Source: UBA7328 sp002471345 (GTDB taxonomy: Bacteria > Bacteroidota > Bacteroidia > Chitinophagales > Saprospiraceae). From it: a stretch of DNA of 53,889 nucleotides. A program made the translations under genes and the position numbers. The DNA lies in assembly GCA_964011275.1 (NCBI GenBank), contig CAXGOB010000029.1, positions 1 to 53,889 on the forward strand, given 5' to 3'. Each line of letters begins with the position of its first letter. Position 1 is the stretch's first letter. The notes under the pieces are model-generated. The model saw only the letters and a program-made list of their open reading frames with translations. It was not told the DNA's origin and ran no database searches. Below are positions 36,815-45,080 of the stretch, piece after piece.

Positions 36815-38400
36815 ATATCAATGATCTAGAGAAGAGAATGCGCGAAGCATTGGGAGGTGAGAAAGCAGCTGTCAATACAGAAGATCTATGGGAAAACATT
36901 CAATCAGACTTGCCCACAGAACAAGAATCAAAGCGGGCAATCAAGTGGTCCTCTCTACTTCCATTCCTACTTTTGATTGGAGGGGCAAGTGCATATTTTT
37001 TATATCAACATGGTTTAAAAGGCAACTTATCAAATGAATCGAAAATTGTAACTAATATAAATTCTCAACAGTCCTCTTCTGAAAAAAACATTGCCCACTC
37101 CTTTGACAATAAAGCAAGTGAGGTAAAGGTCGCTACAATCACAAATGAGAATAGGTCTGCAGGCTCTGAGGCAGAGAATGAATCGATAAATGATAAAAAA
37201 TATCAAATTGCGCAAATACAATCAAACCCCAATCAAACGGTAAAGACTTTAGCCAATATTGAAACAGAAAATGCAAGTACCTACAACAGAGAAAATCAAA
37301 CATTTAGTAGTTTTTCATACAGTCCTGTCCATAATAGTGGGCAAAACGTCAACTTGACAGAGAAAGCAGAATCGGTCGATAGGAGTAGGCAGAATAGATC
37401 ATCAAGGTCCTATTCAGCCACTCCACTTTCTCTGAATTCAAATCAAAAAACTGACAATCTTTTTTATACAAGTTCAAATGATGGAATTAACAATTCTAAT
37501 TCTCTTAGTAGGAATCAATCCCGGGCTATCAAAACCAATTTTACAAACACCAATGAATCAATAAACTCTTCTAATCCAAACCTTAGCCCAATTGCCATTC
37601 AAGATATAGAAGAACTACTCGCCACTGGTATCTTGAACTCTTCTCCTACAATGGATGAAAAGCAACCTTTTTGGATAGAAAGAGATCGATTGTTTTACTT
37701 TGAGATAGGAAGTTCCCTGATCAATGGACATGGTCAATTGGCATTAGAAAACGCAGATTTTAGTTCTCACTTTAACAATAGAAATGCGGCTGAAAAGTCT
37801 CTCCCTTCATATGGATTTGATGCTAAAATTGGATATCAGATTAATGAACAATTTTCTGTTCATTCAGGACTTATAGCGACTAGGCTATTTAAAAGTAGTA
37901 ATGCAGCTATTACTACTATAGAAGATATAACGATACAAGATGGTCTGATTCAGGAAATAATAGGTTCAAATAGTACACAAGAGATAAGAGGTCAGGTGAG
38001 TGGAGTAAGACAGACAAGCAGCACTGTAAAGAGAATCAACAATTACAACTTCATTCATATTCCATTAGGAGCTTCTTACACTTATACATTGGGAGCAGTG
38101 GATTTCAGAATAAGCACAGAGGCAAGAATAGGCATCAGTGCTTCATATCAAGGGTTTGTACATCCTACTCGCACAGAAGAGTATGATATAAGTACAGACT
38201 CTGAAGACTGGTTTGACAAAGGCAGCCCTCACTTTTTATCTATAGGAACTGGCATTCGATATCCATTATCTAACATATTCAGCATCACTTTTGATGCTAA
38301 TTATCAATATCAACTAGGCAGTATAAACACAAACACATACGGCATAACCGAAAATCTATCTGGCATAGGCATACGCACAGGAATTCATATTAAAATCTAA
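36811..38400 (+). CDS. Probable dual membrane-spanning anti-sigma factor (cassette 2)
   Basis: A 529-residue protein. Residues 1-45 are cytosolic and amphipathic (LEKRMREALGGEKAAVNTED, then LWENIQSDL), suited to grip a sigma factor. Residues 46-65 are a membrane helix (WSSLLPFLLLIGGASAYFLY). Residues ~66-285 are a low-complexity Ser/Asn/Gln/Thr linker. Residues ~290-529 are a barrel (FYFEIGSSLINGHGQLAL, YGFDAKIGYQINEQFSVHSG, DFRISTEARIGISASYQGF) ending GIRTGIHIKI. Same plan as the protein at 23994 but a longer cytosolic part and barrel. There is no cleavable signal peptide. It is the likely membrane-spanning regulator of the overlapping sigma gene; inferred from architecture and recalled Dma systems. 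Confidence 0.8.
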   Translation: MNINDLEKRMREALGGEKAAVNTEDLWENIQSDLPTEQESKRAIKWSSLLPFLLLIGGASAYFLYQHGLKGNLSNESKIVTNINSQQSSSEKNIAHSFDNKASEVKVATITNENRSAGSEAENESINDKKYQIAQIQSNPNQTVKTLANIETENASTYNRENQTFSSFSYSPVHNSGQNVNLTEKAESVDRSRQNRSSRSYSATPLSLNSNQKTDNLFYTSSNDGINNSNSLSRNQSRAIKTNFTNTNESINSSNPNLSPIAIQDIEELLATGILNSSPTMDEKQPFWIERDRLFYFEIGSSLINGHGQLALENADFSSHFNNRNAAEKSLPSYGFDAKIGYQINEQFSVHSGLIATRLFKSSNAAITTIEDITIQDGLIQEIIGSNSTQEIRGQVSGVRQTSSTVKRINNYNFIHIPLGASYTYTLGAVDFRISTEARIGISASYQGFVHPTRTEEYDISTDSEDWFDKGSPHFLSIGTGIRYPLSNIFSITFDANYQYQLGSINTNTYGITENLSGIGIRTGIHIKI

Positions 38401-38428
38401 ACCTTTTAACTAAAGAAAAATCGTCATC

Positions 38429-40795
38429 ATGAAAAGAATATACCTCCTAGTAACCTTGCTAGCCTTATTGTCATGGGTAAATGTCAATGCAGAAATAGAA
38501 TTACCCCATGCCAATTCTTTTATGAACGGAGACACCATAACTCTCAGATTCGGTGGAGGCTCTGCTCAATTGGGAGATGAAATTTGTGTTCCGCTCTACG
38601 CTGAAAACTTTACAGAAGTCATCGCTTTCCAATGGCAAATCGAATACGATCCTAATATTTTCTCATTCAATGATCTAATTACTCATCCAGAATTTGAAAA
38701 TTTCAATTTAAGTGGTTTGGATTACAATTCGAATTTGCCTGGGAAGATAATTGTGACATTTACTGAGGCTATAAGTTCTCTCTCGATTGAGTCAGAACCT
38801 ATATTTGAAATTTGCCTGCAAGTAAATAGTGTTCCTGATATTCCAACTCATTTATCTATTTCTAATCCAGAGGATTTTTTAATGGAGATAGTAAGATCAG
38901 GACCTTCTGTTGCTCCAGTCATTGTACAATCTGAAAATATTTTTATTGAAAATCTCCTTGATTGTGGACTTCTTTTGATCTGCCCAATGAATAATGAATA
39001 TGTATTCAGTCCTAATATGGTAATCCATAAGAGAGAATTTATCGAGCAGTATGATATTATCCTAAGATGTCATGACTATGCCGATGAACAGATCAAACTG
39101 ATCAATATGAGCGCTCCAGGATCTCTTCCTAGCGACAGCTTGATAATGACATGTGATAATGTATATCAAAATACAACGATAGGAGTAGTAATATCAGGCA
39201 CAAGCATGTCTGTCACAGATGGTATATCTACAATGGATACGACCTCCTTTCTACTTTGTCAATCTCATGTCATCATTAATATCCCTGATAACATAGAGAA
39301 TTGCATCAATACAATGCGATCATGTATCGACCCTTTAAGATGTAAAACCTTACAAATAGATGTTTCCGAACCTACTATTGTCATAGACTATAACACACTT
39401 TTAGATACCAATGGATTTGATTTCTGCCAAACCTTTTATTTCAGCAATTATGAAAGCATAGCTGCTATACCAGACGAATACCCAGATGGTTTTTTACTTA
39501 CTTGTATAGATTATCAATCTGAGCTACCTGTTCACGTTACTGTCGAAGCACAACTTTCTGATAATCAATTTTTCGTGGGAGAAATATGTACCTCTCTTAT
39601 AGAAATCAATGGAATAAATAGTGCTTGTGAAAATGACACCATTTACAATACTGAAATACCAGTAGAAGTAAAACAAGAGGTGAATATCATTACAATAAAT
39701 GGAGCTCCGATGCTACAAAAAGGGCCTTCTCTTTATGCTTTTACACCTTCAGAATTACAAGAAACTAATAATGTGATATCTATTAACAAGGGTGTAAACA
39801 ATGGGTTATTTGGCATATCCACATTAGACATGGTGATGCAATATAAGATTCTTATAAATGATGAAAATTACACAGCACCTGTAGCCATTGCAGCTGATAT
39901 AGATCTATCTGGAAGTCTTACAACCAAGGATATTGGAATTTTGAGATTCAATATATTAGGAATCAGTGAAGGCGAATTTTTAGATAAGAATTTCATTTTA
40001 GAAAAGAATCAAATACTGCAAGGGCTCGATTACCTCAACTTTATAAACGATTATGAGGATTACTCTTTTGATAAAATAGAAGTAATAGGATCCAATGGTC
40101 TATCATTTGAAATATTCAAATATGGAGATCTTTCTTCTACCCTTTCTGAATTTCACAAAACCTCTGAGATAGAATTGAGTCAAGACGTTGAGGTCCAGGA
40201 CCAATTTATAGAAAAAGGTCAAAATGTACGTATTCCAATATCGATTAATTCTAATCTGATTGATCCTATTGTGGCTTTGAACTTAGCATTCACAATAGAG
40301 GGATTAGGTCTAAAAAGTATAGACCACAGTTTTTCAGGCAATGCGCTAATCCACCATAATGAAAATAAAACCCTAAAGATCTCATACGCAGAAATGAAAA
40401 ATGAGAAGTCTTTTGAAATAGAGCTAGCATTTGAAGCAAATAAAAGCGGGATGTTATCAGATATGATACAACTCGATTACTCATCAGTAAACGAAATAGT
40501 TACTCATGGGCTGGTGGCCACGAAACCCGTTTTATCCTTTACGGAAATAGCTGAAGGTGAAGACTATTACATTTATCCCAATCCTGTGAATCAAACTCTG
40601 TTCATTAACTCAACACGTAGCAAAATAGGATCCACTGTAAAGCTATATAATGCCATTGGGCAACTACTTACTTCAGAAACAATAAAAAACGAAAGACATC
40701 AAATTGATCTACAAAAACTGAATGCTAAAGGGTTAATTCATGTAGTCATCTTCGATAAAAACGATAACAGTTCATTTATAATAGTAGCTCAATAG
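38429..40795 (+). CDS. T9SS-sorted surface protein with cohesin- and dockerin-like regions
   Basis: A 788-residue secreted protein. A signal peptide (to about 22) is followed by a cohesin-like domain (about 35-160: GDEICVPLYAENFTEVIAFQ, WQIEYDPNIFSF). A Cys-rich middle follows. Next is a dockerin-like segment (GISTLDMVMQYKIL; AADIDLSGSLTTKDIGILRF) at about 465-515, and a second cohesin-like region near 590-690 (GQNVRIPISINSNLIDPIVA). The end (about 705-788) is a T9SS type A sorting domain: YYIYPNPVNQTLFINS, KLYNAIGQLLTSET, IDLQKL. It is last in the sigma cassette 2 operon, 28 bases after the anti-sigma gene and 35 bases before a terminator. Role unknown; adhesion or scaffold is plausible. Confidence 0.85.
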   Translation: MKRIYLLVTLLALLSWVNVNAEIELPHANSFMNGDTITLRFGGGSAQLGDEICVPLYAENFTEVIAFQWQIEYDPNIFSFNDLITHPEFENFNLSGLDYNSNLPGKIIVTFTEAISSLSIESEPIFEICLQVNSVPDIPTHLSISNPEDFLMEIVRSGPSVAPVIVQSENIFIENLLDCGLLLICPMNNEYVFSPNMVIHKREFIEQYDIILRCHDYADEQIKLINMSAPGSLPSDSLIMTCDNVYQNTTIGVVISGTSMSVTDGISTMDTTSFLLCQSHVIINIPDNIENCINTMRSCIDPLRCKTLQIDVSEPTIVIDYNTLLDTNGFDFCQTFYFSNYESIAAIPDEYPDGFLLTCIDYQSELPVHVTVEAQLSDNQFFVGEICTSLIEINGINSACENDTIYNTEIPVEVKQEVNIITINGAPMLQKGPSLYAFTPSELQETNNVISINKGVNNGLFGISTLDMVMQYKILINDENYTAPVAIAADIDLSGSLTTKDIGILRFNILGISEGEFLDKNFILEKNQILQGLDYLNFINDYEDYSFDKIEVIGSNGLSFEIFKYGDLSSTLSEFHKTSEIELSQDVEVQDQFIEKGQNVRIPISINSNLIDPIVALNLAFTIEGLGLKSIDHSFSGNALIHHNENKTLKISYAEMKNEKSFEIELAFEANKSGMLSDMIQLDYSSVNEIVTHGLVATKPVLSFTEIAEGEDYYIYPNPVNQTLFINSTRSKIGSTVKLYNAIGQLLTSETIKNERHQIDLQKLNAKGLIHVVIFDKNDNSSFIIVAQ

Positions 40796-40829
40796 TGAGC
40801 TGCTGTTCGCTTTTTTCAGTGTCTTGCAG

Positions 40830-40853
40830 GTGGCCCTTTTGGGCCACTTTTTT
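40830..40853 (+). terminator. Rho-independent terminator of the cassette 2 operon
   Basis: GTGGCCC and GGGCCAC form a perfect 7-bp stem around TTTT and are followed by a T run. It lies 35 bases after the stop of the T9SS-sorted protein. Confidence 0.92.
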
Positions 40854-40958
40854 ATGTATCCCAACATTAGAATGTTAGACGTTATCATTTGTAGCATCCA
40901 ATAAATTAATAATTTCCCTAACGACATACATTTTTCGAAAAGTTGTTCTTAAGTACAT

Positions 40959-41657
40959 TTATGTTCTTTCTTCTATTACTTCATTAGTAGAAAATCGATA
41001 TCTGAGGTTTCGATATACCGCTATATCAGTGATATCATCTGGTGTATCTTTTGGAATGGCCCTAGAATTCACTGACACTCTATAGGAGCCAGTTATCGGT
41101 CGTACACGATGCCAAATGTGCCCATGCAGAAGTACTAAGGTCCCTTTTTTAGGAGCTAAAACCACTTGGTTTTTGAGATTCTCATGAGGATCACCTACGG
41201 AGATTATTCCAGTAAGATGAGAACCAGGCATCACTATTGTTTTCCCCCCAGTTTCATCAGTTATATCATGAGTATAAAACAATCGATTTAGGTTAAATTG
41301 TTTGTTATTTTCTGGAGGACAATCTTGGTGCCAAGCTTGTCCTCTTGTACCCTTTTTAGAGAACATGGCCATTAGGTATAATTGTTTCCAATCCTTGCCT
41401 AATATTGACTCAGTTAGATCATTTAGCCCTTGATCATCTTCTATAGGTTGAAAATCATTGTTGCCCTCTCGGAATGGAAACCACGGAATAACTTCTGTCT
41501 CGGTTTTATCTAAAAACTCTTCATTATGTTTCCATCTAGGATTATGACCATAGTGACCAATGATTTTGTGATTTAAATAGTCCATGAGCTCGTCATCAAA
41601 ATAATTTTCTATGACTAAATATCCTTCCTTCCAAAATTTTCGTCCTAATTCATTCAT
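40959..41657 (-). CDS. Phytanoyl-CoA dioxygenase-family Fe(II)/2-oxoglutarate oxygenase
   Basis: A 232-residue cytosolic protein with the double-stranded beta-helix metal triad: His110 and Asp112 in GQAWHQDCPP, and the distal His (about 183) in LLHGHIWHRVRPITGSYR, where the Arg would hold 2-oxoglutarate. GGKTIVMPGSHLTG is the typical segment between them. The family hydroxylates diverse small molecules; the substrate is unknown. The length is short but complete. It is a single gene, convergent with the cassette 2 operon and about 180 bases downstream of the molybdenum hydroxylase. Confidence 0.9.
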   Translation of the reverse strand: MNELGRKFWKEGYLVIENYFDDELMDYLNHKIIGHYGHNPRWKHNEEFLDKTETEVIPWFPFREGNNDFQPIEDDQGLNDLTESILGKDWKQLYLMAMFSKKGTRGQAWHQDCPPENNKQFNLNRLFYTHDITDETGGKTIVMPGSHLTGIISVGDPHENLKNQVVLAPKKGTLVLLHGHIWHRVRPITGSYRVSVNSRAIPKDTPDDITDIAVYRNLRYRFSTNEVIEERT

Positions 41658-41838
41658 CTAATAAAGTTTAAAAGAGTTATCAAAGAGATTCAGATAATTA
41701 AGACTTTTGTATAGGACTAAACAGATAAGTTTTCTGACTTGCCCCTTCAATCTCTATTCTACCGTCCGAAATGCTTGCTGAAAACGATGTAGAAATGATT
41801 GATAACAAAGAGAACAATTAGAAAATAGAAAAAAATCA

Positions 41839-43974
41839 TCAACTCAAGTCATCCATGCTCAATGGCAATTTCCTTATCCTCTTACCAGTAAGATCAAAAA
41901 TAGCGTTTACAAATGCTGGTGCTACAGTAGGCAAGCCAGATTCTCCAGCCCCATCAGGTGCTGCATCACTTTCTAAAAGGATTGTTTCTATTTCTGGGCA
42001 TTGACCAAACGTCAATAAGGGATAAGTATTAAAGTTCTGTTCTACCATAGCTCCATTATTCAATGTAAGACCAGCATATACTGCACCAAGCCCCATGACA
42101 ATAGAGCCTTCTGTTTGTGCTTTTACGGTATCAGGATTAATACATATCCCAAGATCCAATACAGTTGTTATCTTAGTAGGAATCACCTTATTGTCCTTTT
42201 TTCTTACTTCCACGACCATAGCAAAATGAGCACCTGATCTTTCTACCATTGCAATACCTTTTCCTATCCCTTCTGCTTTCGGAGCGTACCAATTGGTAGC
42301 TTTTCCAATCTCGGTCAATACACGTCTGAATCTTGGATTTTCTAACATATCAAGCCTGAAAGTCAGTGGATCCTTATTTGCTCGATGTGCTAATTCATCT
42401 ATAAAACACTCGTGAGCAAACGGATTAGTAGAATGATAAACAGCTCTCCAATAGGAAATAGGAACATGTCTTTTACGCAATACACCTTTCACTGATAAAT
42501 TAGGTATCATATAATCAGTAGTGATGCCACCCATCAGCTGTCGTCCTGCTTTCATGTTATCACCAGTCTGATTTCTAATCTCTTGGGCTATGACTTTATG
42601 TTCTAAGGCTTCTATATTTCCATTATCCCCCATTACAGCTTTACATATATTCAGACTACATGCTCTAAATGGTCCTTGAGTCTGATCATCTTCTCTAGTC
42701 CATATTACTTTGACAGGCTTTTTTGATTGAAAAGAAAGGTCTGCAGCTTCCTCTACTACATCAGTCATAGATCGGCGCCCAAATCCTCCACCTAGGAAAG
42801 TATAGTTCACCTTTACTACATTTTCAGATAGGTTATACTTTTTGGCAATAAGGGATTTCATTCCATTTGGATTTTGGGTGGATCCCCAAAACTCTGCTCT
42901 ATCTTCTTCTATACTCACAGTGGCATTCATGGGTTCCATCGGCACATGAGCCTGATAAGGAGTCTCATAAAATGATTCTATAATTTGATCAGCATTTGAG
43001 AAGGCCTGAGTCACACTTCCTTTGCCAAATAATTCATCACCATCATTATTAGCCACTTTATAAGAGTCTTTCATTATAGTCTCTCCTGAAATCTTGTCTA
43101 ATCCTTTGTTATCCCATTCTACTTTCAATTTGTTTCTTCCTTGAAGCGCTGCCCAGTAATTTTCAGCCAGTACTGCCACACCTTCCCTATTATTTCCATA
43201 AACCTGTCGAGAAGTCTTAAATACATGCATAACTCCAGGCACTTTTAATGTTTCGCTTTCATCGATACTAATGACTGTTCCTAAAAACACAGGTGATCTT
43301 TCGACAGAAGCATATAGCATACCTGGAACTGACATATCCATTCCAAATTTGGCCTCACCATTTGTTTTTAATGGAATGTCCATTCGGGCTACAGATGTAC
43401 CAATAACCTTAAAATCAGCTCGTTTCTTCAAAGGTGGGTTTTCTGGAACTTTCACTGAACCTGCATCCTTAACTAACTCCCCATACTTTAAAATCTCACC
43501 GCTGCTATTTACAATAGTCCCTTTACTGGCTGTGCACTCTTCAATACTAATACCCCAATTATTAGCAGCAGCTTGTTTTAACATCTCACGGGCAGTGGCA
43601 CCCATTGTTCTTAATTTTTCAAATTCAGTTTGAATGCTTCTGCTTCCTACCACCATTTGGTTACCATACAACGCTCTATTTGCTTCTGCCTGCCTTACGA
43701 TGACCTTATCAATATCCACTTCTAATTCTTCAGCAATAATCATAGGAATCGACTGAAAGGTCCCTTGACCCATTTCTGGTCTATGATTAAACAGAGTGAT
43801 GCTATTATCATTTCCTATAGAAACAAATTGGTTTAATTTTGTATCAATTACATTAGACCTGACTGATGCAGAAATCTTATTGGAATTAGTACCTTCACTT
43901 TGGCACCCAACGACAAAATATAGTCCAGTAAGAGAAGACAATTGGATAAAGTTCCTTCTTGATGTTTTTTGCAT
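41839..43974 (-). CDS. Molybdenum hydroxylase large subunit (isoquinoline oxidoreductase beta-like)
   Basis: A 711-residue molybdopterin-binding subunit of the xanthine dehydrogenase superfamily, IorB-type. The leader SRRNFIQLSSLTGLYFVVGC carries a twin-arginine motif and a lipobox, so it is probably a Tat-exported lipoprotein. Visible landmarks are YEGR-equivalent segments, TQNPNGMKSLIAKKYNL, FLGGGFGRRSMTDVVEEAAD, PVKVIWTREDDQTQGPFRA, and the active-site Glu in DGAGESGLPTVAPAF. It oxidises an aldehyde or N-heterocycle using water as oxygen donor; the substrate is unknown. The [2Fe-2S] subunit gene is directly upstream (2 bases), and no FAD subunit is present, as usual for this type. Confidence 0.93.
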   Translation of the reverse strand: MQKTSRRNFIQLSSLTGLYFVVGCQSEGTNSNKISASVRSNVIDTKLNQFVSIGNDNSITLFNHRPEMGQGTFQSIPMIIAEELEVDIDKVIVRQAEANRALYGNQMVVGSRSIQTEFEKLRTMGATAREMLKQAAANNWGISIEECTASKGTIVNSSGEILKYGELVKDAGSVKVPENPPLKKRADFKVIGTSVARMDIPLKTNGEAKFGMDMSVPGMLYASVERSPVFLGTVISIDESETLKVPGVMHVFKTSRQVYGNNREGVAVLAENYWAALQGRNKLKVEWDNKGLDKISGETIMKDSYKVANNDGDELFGKGSVTQAFSNADQIIESFYETPYQAHVPMEPMNATVSIEEDRAEFWGSTQNPNGMKSLIAKKYNLSENVVKVNYTFLGGGFGRRSMTDVVEEAADLSFQSKKPVKVIWTREDDQTQGPFRACSLNICKAVMGDNGNIEALEHKVIAQEIRNQTGDNMKAGRQLMGGITTDYMIPNLSVKGVLRKRHVPISYWRAVYHSTNPFAHECFIDELAHRANKDPLTFRLDMLENPRFRRVLTEIGKATNWYAPKAEGIGKGIAMVERSGAHFAMVVEVRKKDNKVIPTKITTVLDLGICINPDTVKAQTEGSIVMGLGAVYAGLTLNNGAMVEQNFNTYPLLTFGQCPEIETILLESDAAPDGAGESGLPTVAPAFVNAIFDLTGKRIRKLPLSMDDLS

Positions 43975-43976
43975 GA

Positions 43977-44432
43977 TTATAGATTGAGGGATTCTTTAAT
44001 GGCCTTCTTAATTCTTGGATATGTTCCACATCGACATATTACAGTACTCATAGCCTGATCTATTTCTTCATCGGTAGGATTTGGGTTATCTTTTAACAAT
44101 GCCGCAGCACTCATGATCTGACCAGATTGGCAATATCCACATTGAGGAACTTGTTCTGCAATCCAAGCCAACTGTACCGGATGATCATTATTTTCTGACA
44201 ATCCTTCTATAGTTGTTACCTCTTTTCCCTCAGCAGCAACAGTAGGAATAACGCAAGACCTTGAAGGCTTTCCATCCATATATACAGTACACGCTCCGCA
44301 TTGAGCTATGCCACACCCGAATTTTGTACCTGTAAGTCCAACAAAATCCCTAATGGCCCAAAGCAAGGGCATTTGAGGGTCAACATCGATGGTTTTGGAT
44401 TGCCCATTAATTGATAAGTCGATTTTAGCCAT
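43977..44432 (-). CDS. (2Fe-2S)-binding small subunit of molybdenum hydroxylase
   Basis: A 151-residue iron-sulfur subunit. I use the ATG at 44432 (MAKIDLSINGQSKTIDVDPQ), the usual family start; the frame is open to 44525 but the extra residues are unlike the family and run into the divergent phnA gene. The plant-type cluster is GCGIAQCGACTVYMDG plus a downstream Cys, and the second cluster is QCGYCQSG with VICRCGTYPRIKKAI. No signal peptide; family members ride the Tat signal of the large subunit. It passes electrons from the molybdenum site. It is first of the two-gene operon. Confidence 0.96.
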   Translation of the reverse strand: MAKIDLSINGQSKTIDVDPQMPLLWAIRDFVGLTGTKFGCGIAQCGACTVYMDGKPSRSCVIPTVAAEGKEVTTIEGLSENNDHPVQLAWIAEQVPQCGYCQSGQIMSAAALLKDNPNPTDEEIDQAMSTVICRCGTYPRIKKAIKESLNL

Positions 44433-44505
44433 ACTATTTGTTTTTTCAAGACCTTTTAAATATAGACATAATCTGAAAGACCTTACTTTCACCCACTGAA
44501 AATCT

Positions 44506-45075
44506 ATGAAAATGGAAATATCCAAAGCGCTCCAGAACAGATGTAATAATCAATGTGAGCTCTGTAGTTCTGATGACAAGCTGGAAACACATGTTGTAGA
44601 ACCCAAAAACGGTCAGGATCTCAGTGAACAAATTGCTCTTTGTTCTATATGTCTCTTACAGATACAAGGAGAAAATGATCTCGATCTAAACCACTGGAGA
44701 TGTCTTAATGACAGCGCTTGGAACAGTGAACCTGCTGTACAGGTGATGTCCTATAGACTGCTCCAAAAATTGAAAAATGAGGGGTGGGCTCAAGAGCTTT
44801 TAAGTATCATGTACATGGAAGATGATACAAGGAAATGGGCACAAGCACTAGATGCCGATTCTGACATTTTACACAAAGACAGTAATGGCAACATTCTCAA
44901 AAACGGTGACACGGTTACTTTGATCAAAGATCTCAATGTAAAGGGTGCTGGGTTTACGGCTAAAAGAGGAACTGATGTAAGGAGAATATCACTTGTAACT
45001 GACAACCCTAATCACATTCAAGGACGTATAAAAGATCAAACAATTATAATTCTGACTCAATATGTAAAGAAGTGA
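44506..45075 (+). CDS. PhnA/YjdM-family zinc-ribbon protein
   Basis: A 189-residue protein with an N-terminal zinc ribbon (CELCSSDDKLETHVVEP, then LCSICLLQI) and a C-terminal SH3-like PhnA domain (about 118-189: DSNGNILKNGDTVTLIKDL, GRIKDQTIIILTQYVKK). The middle (NHWRCLNDSAWNSEPAVQVM) is the extension typical of longer PhnA proteins. Despite the name, these proteins are not phosphonate-degrading by themselves and the function is unresolved. It is divergent from the molybdenum hydroxylase and convergent with the large barrel gene at 45081 (5 bases apart). Confidence 0.93.
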   Translation: MKMEISKALQNRCNNQCELCSSDDKLETHVVEPKNGQDLSEQIALCSICLLQIQGENDLDLNHWRCLNDSAWNSEPAVQVMSYRLLQKLKNEGWAQELLSIMYMEDDTRKWAQALDADSDILHKDSNGNILKNGDTVTLIKDLNVKGAGFTAKRGTDVRRISLVTDNPNHIQGRIKDQTIIILTQYVKK

Positions 45076-45080
45076 TGACT

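Noticed and set aside
43271..43633. 120-residue plus-strand frame within the molybdenum hydroxylase gene
   Set aside because: It is antisense to a well-supported gene and has no recognisable features.
44433..44525. Longer N-terminus for the 2Fe-2S subunit
   Set aside because: The extra 31 residues are unlike the family and overlap the divergent phnA start; the ATG at 44432 matches the normal beginning.
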